Assembly: GCA_013817555.1 (NCBI GenBank)
Contig: JACDCN010000148.1
Span: 1 to 5,747, forward strand
Source: Actinomycetota bacterium
GTDB lineage: Bacteria; Actinomycetota; Thermoleophilia; Gaiellales; Gaiellaceae
Direction of reading: 5' to 3'
DNA: 5,747 nucleotides
Positions 1-4,473 of the stretch are shown here, piece after piece. Position 1 is the stretch's first letter. The number at the start of each line of letters is the position of its first letter. The notes under the pieces were generated by a model that saw only the letters and a program-made list of their open reading frames with translations, had not been told where the DNA came from and did no database searches. Made by a program: the position numbers and the translations under genes.

Positions 1-86
1 GCCATTCGGACCGACTCCGGATCCGTCACTTGCTGATAGATCGTGTCGAGATCCCGGTCCTCGAGCGGCCTCAGCGAGACGTTCAT
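1..86 (-). CDS. N-terminal fragment of a probable GNAT-family acetyltransferase (cut by window edge)
   Basis: Seen: an ATG at 86 on the minus strand opens a frame running off the window after 28 codons. It begins MNVSLRPLEDRDLDTIY and continues with QQVTDPESVRM. Known: the pattern 'LRPL-ED-DLD-I--...-DPE-V-M' is the usual first strand and helix of RimJ/RimL-type GCN5-related N-acetyltransferases, which move an acetyl group from acetyl-CoA to an amine. The acetyl-CoA-binding motif (R/Q-x-x-G-x-G/A) would lie outside the window, so substrate and function cannot be judged. The frame stays open upstream of the ATG to a TGA near 212, but no other start codon lies in that stretch, which supports the ATG. 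No strong Shine-Dalgarno sequence is visible. It lies downstream of the luciferase-like gene on the same strand, separated by about 400 bases, so a shared transcript is possible but unsupported. Family assignment is moderate because only the N-terminus is visible. Confidence 0.55.
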   Translation of the reverse strand, partial: MNVSLRPLEDRDLDTIYQQVTDPESVRM

Positions 87-484
87 CTGGGCGATCCTAA
101 CGATGTCGTTGCCTAGGCGGTTCCAGGGAGTCGCCTGCGCGAGCGTGCTCTTACCCGACGGATGTCGGCAGCGGCCAGAACCCCTAGGGTCAACACGCCG
201 CTTGCGTCAGCGGCATCTTCAGCCCCCACCATCATCGATATCTCGATCTAGCCATCGGAGTCGTGAATCGTCCTGCAGCTGTCGGGGTCGAGGAAGAACT
301 GGACTCGGCAGTGGGTGGGGGGTCGGCAGGCCACCCCATTCCGGTATCGAGGCCGGAGAGACGACTGACAACCCGACTCTCCTAACGAGTGGACCGACCA
401 CAGGGTCCGCTCACTTTCGTGTGGACGTGACCGATTTCGCCGCTGGGATCGATGCGCAAACCGGATCGAAAGGTGGAGCGGCAC
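87..484. other. Gene-poor spacer, about 400 bases, no recognisable gene
   Basis: I see no convincing gene here on either strand. Open frames exist, but their third codon positions hold many A/T bases (roughly a third in the longest minus frame, 248-484), whereas the neighbouring real genes almost always use G or C. None of the translations resembles a family I know. There is no T-tract terminator after the luciferase-like gene. Small structures noticed: a 12-bp dyad AACGA-TG-TCGTT at 99-110, just upstream of the GNAT start, and a 10-bp direct repeat GGAGCGGCAC at 475-484 and 496-505 around the oxidoreductase stop. The stretch may be ordinary intergenic DNA or the decayed remains of a gene. 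Confidence 0.5.
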
Positions 485-1387
485 TCATCTGTGCAGGAGC
501 GGCACCACGCTTCGGACGAGGAGGTCGACGCCGCCCGTGGTCGTCAGCCCCTGCGGCGTCCCGAACTCGACCCGCGACGCGCCCGCCTCGAACAGGCTTC
601 GTGCGTGGTCGGCGACCTCGGCGGGTGTGCCGGCGAGGACGAAGCGGTCGAGCGGCGGCTCCTGCCCCGGCCGGAGCTCGAGGGTCGGGTCTCGATGCGC
701 GATAACGGGCAGGTAGAGCTGGACCTCAGCCCGCGCGCGGGCCCGGGCCGCATCGCCGTCCTCGTCCACGACGGTCACCGCGCCGACCACGATCCCGACG
801 TCGTCGTTCCCGATCCACTCGCGCGCGAGCCGCACCATGTCGGGGTTCGCGCACCCGCCGAGCTTCACCTCCTGGGCCACGGTGCCCGCGTACGCCGCCG
901 TCCGCGGCCCCCACGTCCCGATCATGAGCGGCACCTCGCGCCGTAGCGGCTCGTAGTTCAACCCCGCACCGGGCCCGAGCGTGAACCGCTCTCCGGCGAA
1001 CCCGCTCCGGTCGCCGGCGAGCAGCCGCCTCACCACCTCCACGGCCTCGCGGAGTGAAGAGAGCGGCCGCGACTCCTCCAGCCCCAAGCGGTCGAGCCAC
1101 GCGCCTTGCACGAGGCCGAGGTACGCCCGCCCGCTCGAGACAAGGTCGAGCGCGGCGATCTGTCCGGCGATCTCGACCGGGTGGAGTGTGTACGGGTTGA
1201 GCGCCGCCGGGCCGAGCCGCACGCGCTCGGTCTCGCGCGCCATCAGCAAGAGCGGCGCGATTGCGGGCTGGAAGAAGAGATCGTGGTAGACGGAGACGGC
1301 GTCGAGGCCTCCCTCCTCCGCCCTCCGAGCGAGCGCGACGTACTCGTCGGGTCGCTTGTCCGACTGGAGGCCGAGCGAGAGCTGCAC
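485..1387 (-). CDS. Luciferase-like monooxygenase-fold (LLM class) flavin/F420-dependent oxidoreductase
   Basis: Role: a TIM-barrel oxidoreductase of the bacterial-luciferase superfamily, using F420 or FMN for hydride transfer; the substrate cannot be told from sequence. Seen, from the GTG at 1387 (300 aa): VQLSLGLQSDK (first barrel strand), EYVALARRAEEGGLDAVSV at about 16-33, then RVRLGPAALNPYTLHPVEIA at about 55-74 and LDLVSSGRAYLGLVQGAW at about 80-97. Those last two blocks match the 'G--V-NPY--HPVE-A--IA-LD-LS-GR--LG-G-G-W' core of methylene-H4MPT reductase-like LLM proteins. The C-terminus has the usual 'GTPAEVADHARSLFEAGASRVEFG' closing region. Length is normal. Start: the frame stays open to ATGs at 1438 and 1519, but those 44 extra residues (MAGTKPGTPP...) are not protein-like and lie inside the palindromic element; family homology begins at the GTG. 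No Shine-Dalgarno sequence now precedes the GTG at normal spacing, because the element separates it from GAGGA at 1562-1566. The real start is therefore uncertain, while the family call is firm. Confidence 0.9.
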   Translation of the reverse strand: MQLSLGLQSDKRPDEYVALARRAEEGGLDAVSVYHDLFFQPAIAPLLLMARETERVRLGPAALNPYTLHPVEIAGQIAALDLVSSGRAYLGLVQGAWLDRLGLEESRPLSSLREAVEVVRRLLAGDRSGFAGERFTLGPGAGLNYEPLRREVPLMIGTWGPRTAAYAGTVAQEVKLGGCANPDMVRLAREWIGNDDVGIVVGAVTVVDEDGDAARARARAEVQLYLPVIAHRDPTLELRPGQEPPLDRFVLAGTPAEVADHARSLFEAGASRVEFGTPQGLTTTGGVDLLVRSVVPLLHR

Positions 1388-1555
1388 TAGATGGTTGATC
1401 GGCAATCCCTCGCCGCGCGGGTGGTGGCTGAGACACATCGCCGGTTGGCGCCGCCCCTCCTCGCCCGTATTCCCGATACGCGCTCGGATGGGCGGCGTCC
1501 CCGGCTTGGTCCCAGCCATCGCCGCATCGACGGCAATTACCGATCAACCATCTAG
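1387..1555. mobile_element. 169-bp centre-symmetric palindromic element with 20-bp terminal inverted repeats and CTAG ends (MITE-like or structured RNA)
   Basis: Seen: the left arm 1387-1406, reverse-complemented, is ATTGCCGATCAACCATCTAG; the right arm 1536-1555 is ATTACCGATCAACCATCTAG (19 of 20 match). Nested pairings continue inward around the same centre (about 1472): 1425-1430 with 1513-1518 (TGGCTG/CAGCCA), 1440-1444 with 1501-1505 (GCCGG/CCGGC), 1447-1456 with 1490-1500 (GGCGCCGCCC, one bulged T) and 1466-1470 with 1476-1480 (CGTAT/ATACG, 5-nt loop). Both ends carry CTAG. It lies exactly between the stop of one gene and the GTG of the next; deleting it with one CTAG rebuilds an overlapping TAGTG junction. 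Inference: insertion of a small non-autonomous element with a CTAG or TA target duplication. It has no transposase. Alternative: a long-standing structured leader RNA or regulatory hairpin. The structure is certain; its mobile nature is not. Confidence 0.6.
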
Positions 1556-1866
1556 GTCAGGTCCTCGCTACGCAACACCCGCTCGCCGGTGCGCTCGATC
1601 CGCATCACGACCCGCTCGTCGGGATCGGGGCAACAGACGAGCGAGTCCTGCTCGAGCCAGTCCTCGTCGGGGAGCTTGCGCTGCTTCGCGGGCAGGAGCG
1701 GCATCACGCTCTGGAGCGCGTAGAGGCAGAAGTGCTTGCCCTCGGGAATGCGTACCCGGTTCGACTCGGTCACCTCGAAGTAGTCGCCCACCTCCAGCCC
1801 GCAGACCGACCGCCCCTCGATCCGCTCAACGGTGACCCGAAGGTCGTAGAGCCTCATCTCCGCCAC
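1552..1866 (-). CDS. Small conserved protein resembling the TIGR04076 family
   Basis: Seen: 104 aa, soluble, with no signal peptide or membrane segment. It contains YDLRVTVERIEGRSVCGLEVGDYFEV at about 7-32, HFCLYALQSVMPLLPAKQR at about 45-63 and DSLVCCPDPDERVVMRIER at about 74-92, ending in a charged tail. Known: the order 'short beta strand with a Cys, G-x-x-F/Y, an aromatic C-x-Y-A/x-L helix, then C-P-D-P and a closing V-x-R/K-I/L-E strand' resembles the TIGR04076 family of small uncharacterised proteins; the family's role is not established. Cysteines near positions 22, 47, 78 and 79 could bind metal or form disulfides, but that is only a possibility. Start: GTG at 1866 is favoured by GGGGAGG at 1872-1878, 5 nt away; an internal ATG at 1858 has poorer spacing. 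It is first in a unit with the luciferase-like gene and was probably coupled to it before the palindrome intervened. Family call moderate; the gene itself is likely real. Confidence 0.78.
   Translation of the reverse strand: MAEMRLYDLRVTVERIEGRSVCGLEVGDYFEVTESNRVRIPEGKHFCLYALQSVMPLLPAKQRKLPDEDWLEQDSLVCCPDPDERVVMRIERTGERVLRSEDLT
1562..1566 (-). promoter_or_regulatory. Displaced Shine-Dalgarno sequence (GAGGA) at the end of the small gene
   Basis: The minus-strand sequence GAGGA lies in the last codons of the small gene (…RSEDLT, stop at 1552-1554). As the DNA stands, it is about 174 nt from the GTG of the oxidoreductase. If the palindrome and one CTAG copy are removed, the spacing becomes 9 nt and the junction reads GAGGA-9 nt-GTG with TAG and GTG sharing a G. 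This is inferred from geometry and supports GTG at 1387 as the ancestral start. Confidence 0.45.
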
Positions 1867-1896
1867 GGCCGCCTCCCCACGCTCGGTAGGCGGCCG
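1866..1896 (-). promoter_or_regulatory. Hairpin covering the ribosome binding site and start codon of the small gene
   Basis: On the minus strand, a 9-bp GC-only stem apart from one A-U pair (CGGCCGCCT with AGGCGGCCG; 1888-1896 with 1866-1874) closes a 13-nt loop. The Shine-Dalgarno GGGGAGG has its first four G in the loop and its last AGG in the stem, and the first base of the GTG start closes the stem. In RNA this would hide part of the ribosome binding site, so translation of the first gene may be structure-controlled. The pairing is directly visible; the regulatory role is inferred. A further 7-bp inverted repeat (CCACGGC 1863-1869, GCCGTGG 1907-1913) competes with this fold. Confidence 0.4.
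1872..1878 (-). promoter_or_regulatory. Shine-Dalgarno sequence of the small TIGR04076-like gene
   Basis: The minus-strand GGGGAGG stands 5 nt before the GTG at 1866 and decides that start over the ATG at 1858, whose upstream purine run is directly adjacent to the codon. Confidence 0.6.
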
Positions 1897-1981
1897 CGGC
1901 CGCTACGCCGTGGGTCGTCGGCGTTTCGCCCGTCCGCCCGAGCGTGATACCTCAACCTTCAGCGCCCGGCATCGTCCGGGA

Positions 1982-2017
1982 GGATATAGCGGCTCGGATT
2001 GCCGCGGTCTATATTCC
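1982..2017. promoter_or_regulatory. AT-rich dyad in the divergent intergenic region, candidate promoter/operator for the binding-protein gene
   Basis: Seen: GGATATAG at 1982-1989 pairs with CTATATTCC at 2009-2017 (one bulged T), and inside it GCGGC at 1989-1993 pairs with GCCGC at 2001-2005 around a 7-nt loop. This is the most AT-rich patch in an otherwise GC-rich spacer, and TATATT at 2010-2015 could serve as a plus-strand -10 element, giving a leader of roughly 60 nt. I do not see a good -35 at standard spacing in either direction. Inference: promoter with overlapping operator, or a leader hairpin. Another hairpin, CCCGG-6 nt-CCGGG at 1965-1980, lies immediately upstream. Confidence 0.35.
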
Positions 2018-2032
2018 ACGCACTGTTTAACG

Positions 2033-2064
2033 CGGGAGCCGCACGCTCACGCGCCGGACTCCCG
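2033..2064 (+). promoter_or_regulatory. Leader stem-loop before the binding-protein gene
   Basis: CGGGAG at 2033-2038 pairs with CTCCCG at 2059-2064, enclosing a 20-nt loop. It ends 4 nt before the AAGGAGG Shine-Dalgarno sequence at 2069-2075, which leaves that site accessible. It may stabilise the 5' end of the transcript. The pairing is visible; the role is speculative. Confidence 0.25.
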
Positions 2065-2068
2065 AGCG

Positions 2069-2075
2069 AAGGAGG
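2069..2075 (+). promoter_or_regulatory. Strong Shine-Dalgarno sequence of the binding-protein gene
   Basis: AAGGAGG lies 6 nt upstream of the GTG at 2082 and fixes this non-ATG start. The site itself is part of a short palindrome (AGGAGGCTCCT), and GAGC at 2064-2067 could pair with GCTC at 2075-2078, looping out the site. Confidence 0.8.
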
Positions 2076-2081
2076 CTCCTC

Positions 2082-3383
2082 GTGTCTCACAGACGGAAGG
2101 TGGCGGCGGTAGCGACCGTCGGCTTGCTCGCCGCGGTCGGCACGCTCGTCGCCACGACCACGGCGCCGGCCAAGACGGCGCACTCGGCCGCGTCCGCGAA
2201 GACGTGCTCGTTCCAGCTCCGGATCGGCGACGTCCTGCCGTTCACCGGCGACCTCGCCGCCTACGGCGCCAACCTCGACCGCGCGGTCAAGCTCGGAGTG
2301 GATCTGCAGAACAAGGCGCTGAGCTCGGCCGGCCTCGGCGGCAAGGCGAGCGTGAAGCTCGTCGCCTCGGAGGACGGGCAGACGCAGGCGACCGCCTCCG
2401 TCGAGGCGGCGACGAAACTCGTCAAGTCCGACAAGGTGAACGTGATCATCGGCGAGATGGCGTCGGGCGCCACGATCCCGATGGCGCAGTCGGTGACGAT
2501 CCCCAACAAGATCGTCCAGATCTCTCCGACCTCGAGCGTGCCGCAGATCACCTCGATCAAGGACAACGGCTACCTCTGGCGCACGTACCCGTCCGACGCG
2601 CTTCAGGGCAGGGTGCTCGCGCAGGCGGTCGTCGACGCGTTCGGCAAGGGCGCCACGGTGAACGTCGGCGCGCGCAACGACGCGTTCGGCACCGCGCTGC
2701 GGCAGCTCTTCGTCGCCCAGTACACGAAGCTCGGCGGCAAGGTCGGCGTCAACATCTCCTGGAACCCCGACCAGCCGAACTTCGACACCGAGGCGCAGAA
2801 GCTAGCCGACGGCAACCCGGCGGGCTGGGTGATCATCGACTTCCCGGACACGTTCCAGAAGTTCGCTCCCTCGCTCGTCCGAACGGGCAAGTGGAGCGCC
2901 GCAAAGACCCTGATGACTGAGGCGCTTCGCAACGCGGACGTGCTCTCGAAGATCGGCGATCCCGTGAACGGCCTGCGCGGCACGGCCGCGAGCGCCGCGG
3001 GCGGTCCTGCCGGCAAGGCGTTCGCCGCCTACTGGAAGGCGAAGGTCAAGGGAGCCAAGCCGTACACGAGCTTCGAGGGGACGGCGCTCGACGCGGCGAA
3101 TGTCGCCTTCCTCGCAGCGCTGAAGGCATGCTCGGCGTCGCCGGCGAAGATCAAGGCGAACCTGCGTGCCGCCTCGGGGCCGCCGGGGAAGAAGGTCACG
3201 TTCCTCACGCTGGGCAAGGCGGTCAAGCTGCTACAGGCCGGCAAGGACGTCGACTACGAGGGCGCGTTCAGCCCGGTCGACTTCGACGCGAACGGCGACA
3301 TCGGCTCGGCCGTCTTCGAGATCTGGAAGTACGACGGCGGCGGCAAGATCAGCACGCTGAAGACGATCACGTTCCGCGGTTGA
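2082..3383 (+). CDS. Branched-chain amino acid-type ABC transporter substrate-binding protein (LivJ/LivK-like, periplasmic-binding fold type I)
   Basis: Role: secreted receptor that binds an amino acid or related amide/carboxylate ligand and delivers it to a liv-type ABC permease; the ligand is not deducible. Seen: 433 aa from a GTG with a strong Shine-Dalgarno sequence. The basic N-terminus MSHRRK is followed by a hydrophobic stretch at about 7-25 and an Ala/Thr-rich region with Ala-x-Ala sites, a Sec-type signal peptide. The mature part starts near CSFQLRIGDVLPFTGDLAAYG (42-62), the usual 'G---P-TG--A--G' opening, followed by SEDGQTQATASVEAATKLV (about 95-113), VNVIIGEMASGATIPMA (the switch-region serine segment) and ISPTSSVPQIT. 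These are hallmarks of the Peripla_BP_6 family. Odd: no lipobox cysteine; the only two cysteines are C42 and C350, which could form a disulfide. Its stop overlaps the TTG start of the RidA-fold gene. The livFGM genes face it from the opposite strand; partnership is likely but inferred. Confidence 0.93.
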   Translation: MSHRRKVAAVATVGLLAAVGTLVATTTAPAKTAHSAASAKTCSFQLRIGDVLPFTGDLAAYGANLDRAVKLGVDLQNKALSSAGLGGKASVKLVASEDGQTQATASVEAATKLVKSDKVNVIIGEMASGATIPMAQSVTIPNKIVQISPTSSVPQITSIKDNGYLWRTYPSDALQGRVLAQAVVDAFGKGATVNVGARNDAFGTALRQLFVAQYTKLGGKVGVNISWNPDQPNFDTEAQKLADGNPAGWVIIDFPDTFQKFAPSLVRTGKWSAAKTLMTEALRNADVLSKIGDPVNGLRGTAASAAGGPAGKAFAAYWKAKVKGAKPYTSFEGTALDAANVAFLAALKACSASPAKIKANLRAASGPPGKKVTFLTLGKAVKLLQAGKDVDYEGAFSPVDFDANGDIGSAVFEIWKYDGGGKISTLKTITFRG

Positions 3384-3775
3384 TTCGGGAGCGGTACCGG
3401 GAGGGCGGCGGCTTCGAGGAAGCCGCCGCCTACTCCCGCGCCGTCCGGCACGGGAGCCACGTACTCGTGAGCGGGACCGCGGCCCGCGAGCCCAACGCCG
3501 CGCCTTTTGCGGGGAACGCCTACGAGCAGGCGCGTGAGGCGATCAGGCGCGCGCTCGCCGGCGCGGAGAAGCTCGGCGCGCGCCCGGAGGACGTCGCCCG
3601 GACACGGATGCTGCTCGCTCCGGACTGCGATTGGGAGGGCGCGGTACGGGCGCACCGCGAGGCATTCGAGGGCATCGAGCCCGCGAACACGACCTACTTC
3701 GTCGGCGGGTTCATCCCGTCCGGCGTGCTCGTCGAGATCGAGCTCGACGCGCTCCTCGACAGCCCGCCGAGGTAG
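3380..3775 (+). CDS. RidA-fold (YjgF/YER057c/UK114 family) protein, catalytic arginine absent
   Basis: Seen: 131 aa, normal for the family. From the TTG at 3380 it reads (M)IRERYREGGGFEEAAAYSRAV, then HVLVSGTAA at about 26-34, YEQAREAIRRALAGAEKLGA at about 48-67, VARTRMLLAPDCDWEGAVRAHREAF at about 72-96 and the closing block NTTYFVGGFIPSGVLVEIELDALL at about 103-126. Known: RidA proteins are cytosolic trimers that hydrolyse reactive enamines/imines, and classical members need the Arg in 'P-A-R-S/T' (Arg105 in E. coli RidA). Here that position is N103 (PANTT), so imine hydrolysis as in RidA is doubtful; it may belong to one of the Rid groups lacking that residue. Start: TTG overlaps the upstream stop as TTGA, with no separate Shine-Dalgarno sequence, implying translational coupling to the binding protein. 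A strong hairpin (3399-3437) lies within its first codons. Its last 82 bases overlap the 3' end of livF on the other strand. Confidence 0.88.
   Translation: MIRERYREGGGFEEAAAYSRAVRHGSHVLVSGTAAREPNAAPFAGNAYEQAREAIRRALAGAEKLGARPEDVARTRMLLAPDCDWEGAVRAHREAFEGIEPANTTYFVGGFIPSGVLVEIELDALLDSPPR
3399..3437 (+). promoter_or_regulatory. Strong perfect-stem hairpin just after the binding-protein stop, inside the RidA-fold gene
   Basis: GGCGGCGGCTTC at 3404-3415 pairs perfectly with GAAGCCGCCGCC at 3419-3430 around a GAG loop. After a two-base TA bulge, GGGAG at 3399-3403 also pairs with CTCCC at 3433-3437, making 17 pairs in all. It starts 16 nt after the stop of the binding-protein gene and has no T-tract, so it is not a standard intrinsic terminator. 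It encodes the GGGFEEAAA segment of the next protein. Likely role (inferred): an mRNA 3'-stabiliser or partial attenuator keeping binding-protein expression above that of the downstream gene. Confidence 0.45.
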
Positions 3776-4473
3776 AGCTCGGCCACCTTCGGGTCGTCGA
3801 GGAGGGAACGCCCCGAGCCCTCGTACGCGTTCCGGCCGAGGTCGAGGACGTAGCCGCGGTGCGAGAGCGCAAGCGCGCGGCGCGCATTCTGCTCGACCAT
3901 CACGATCCCGATGCCCAGGGCGCTGATCTCGGCGAGCTTCTCGAAGACGAGCCCAACGGCCTGGGGGGCGAGGCCGGCGGAAGGCTCGTCGAGGAGGAGC
4001 AGCCGCGGACCCGTGACGAGCGCGCGCGCGAGCGCGACCAGCTTTCGCTGGCCGCCCGAGAGCGTCCCGGCGCGCTGCCGCGGCCGCTCGCGGAGGAGCG
4101 GGAAGAAGTCGTGTACCCGCTCGAGCGCTGCAGCGCGCTCCGCGCGCGGCAGCGCGAGCGCGCTCACCTTCAGGTTCTCGGCAATCGAGAGGCTCGGGAA
4201 GACGTTGTCGAGCTGCGGCACGAAGTTCAGGCCGCGGCGCGTGAGCCGGTCGGGGCGCACGCCCGCGATCTCCTCGCCCGCGAGCCGCACGCTCCCCGCA
4301 CTCGTCCTGACGAGGCCGTACACCGCTTTCAGCAGCGTCGACTTGCCGGCTCCGTTCGGGCCGATGATCGAGACGACCTCGTCTCGCTCGGCGCGAAGGG
4401 CTACGCCGTGGAGGACGAGCACGTCGCCGTAGCCGGCCTCGAGACCCTCGACCTCGAGCAACGGCGCCGTCAC
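3694..4473 (-). CDS. livF: Branched-chain amino acid ABC transporter ATP-binding protein LivF
   Basis: Role: one of two cytoplasmic ATPases driving a liv-type importer. Seen: 259 aa from the GTG at 4473. Opening LLEVEGLEAGYGDVLVLHGV, Walker A GPNGAGKS at 38-45, Q-loop Q87 in FVPQLDNVFPSLSIAENL, signature LSGGQRK at 138-144, Walker B LLLLDEPSAGLAP at 158-170, and VEQNARRAL at 193-201. The Q in VEQN in place of the switch histidine, and the 'GYVLDLGRNAYEGSG' ending, are typical of LivF rather than LivG. The start overlaps the stop of livG as GTGA, with GGGGA 7 nt upstream. Odd: LivF proteins usually end soon after 'AELYLGG'; here the frame continues about 22 residues (LSRSASSS...NPPTK), a low-complexity Ser-rich tail encoded antisense to the RidA-fold gene. 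This looks like loss of the original stop or convergence-driven read-on. The binding protein it serves is probably the convergent neighbour. Confidence 0.94.
   Translation of the reverse strand: MTAPLLEVEGLEAGYGDVLVLHGVALRAERDEVVSIIGPNGAGKSTLLKAVYGLVRTSAGSVRLAGEEIAGVRPDRLTRRGLNFVPQLDNVFPSLSIAENLKVSALALPRAERAAALERVHDFFPLLRERPRQRAGTLSGGQRKLVALARALVTGPRLLLLDEPSAGLAPQAVGLVFEKLAEISALGIGIVMVEQNARRALALSHRGYVLDLGRNAYEGSGRSLLDDPKVAELYLGGLSRSASSSISTSTPDGMNPPTK

Noticed and set aside
99..110. AACGATGTCGTT dyad upstream of the GNAT start as an operator
   Set aside because: Five-base arms are expected by chance, and the adjacent gene is only a fragment, so there is nothing to support regulation.
120..240. 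Short minus-strand frame starting ATGATGGTG near 239, about 39 codons, and a P-loop-like 'PSGKSTLAQ' in the frame upstream of the GNAT start
   Set aside because: The short frame has no ribosome binding site or homology. The P-loop-like string has no start codon, no glycine-rich approach and no ATPase sequence around it, so it is taken as coincidence.
248..484. Minus-strand 78-codon frame beginning with GTG directly after the oxidoreductase stop (TGAGTG)
   Set aside because: Third codon positions contain far more A/T than the real neighbours and the translation resembles no family; the adjacency is probably chance.
475..505. 10-bp direct repeat GGAGCGGCAC around the oxidoreductase stop
   Set aside because: Too short and GC-rich to support an attachment site or target duplication; no element lies between the copies.
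43..705. Plus-strand frame of 220 codons spanning the spacer and the 3' end of the oxidoreductase
   Set aside because: Antisense shadow of a clear gene over a third of its length, with Arg/Ser-rich low-information translation.
1387..1555. Known riboswitch class in the palindromic region
   Set aside because: I looked for conserved cores of cobalamin, TPP, FMN, c-di-GMP, ydaO and molybdenum-cofactor RNAs and found no convincing match; the near-complete centre symmetry looks more like a hairpin element than an aptamer.
1910..2920. Plus-strand 336-codon frame overlapping the binding-protein gene
   Set aside because: Out-of-frame shadow of the binding protein; Arg/Gly-rich, no Shine-Dalgarno sequence, and it starts upstream of the likely promoter.
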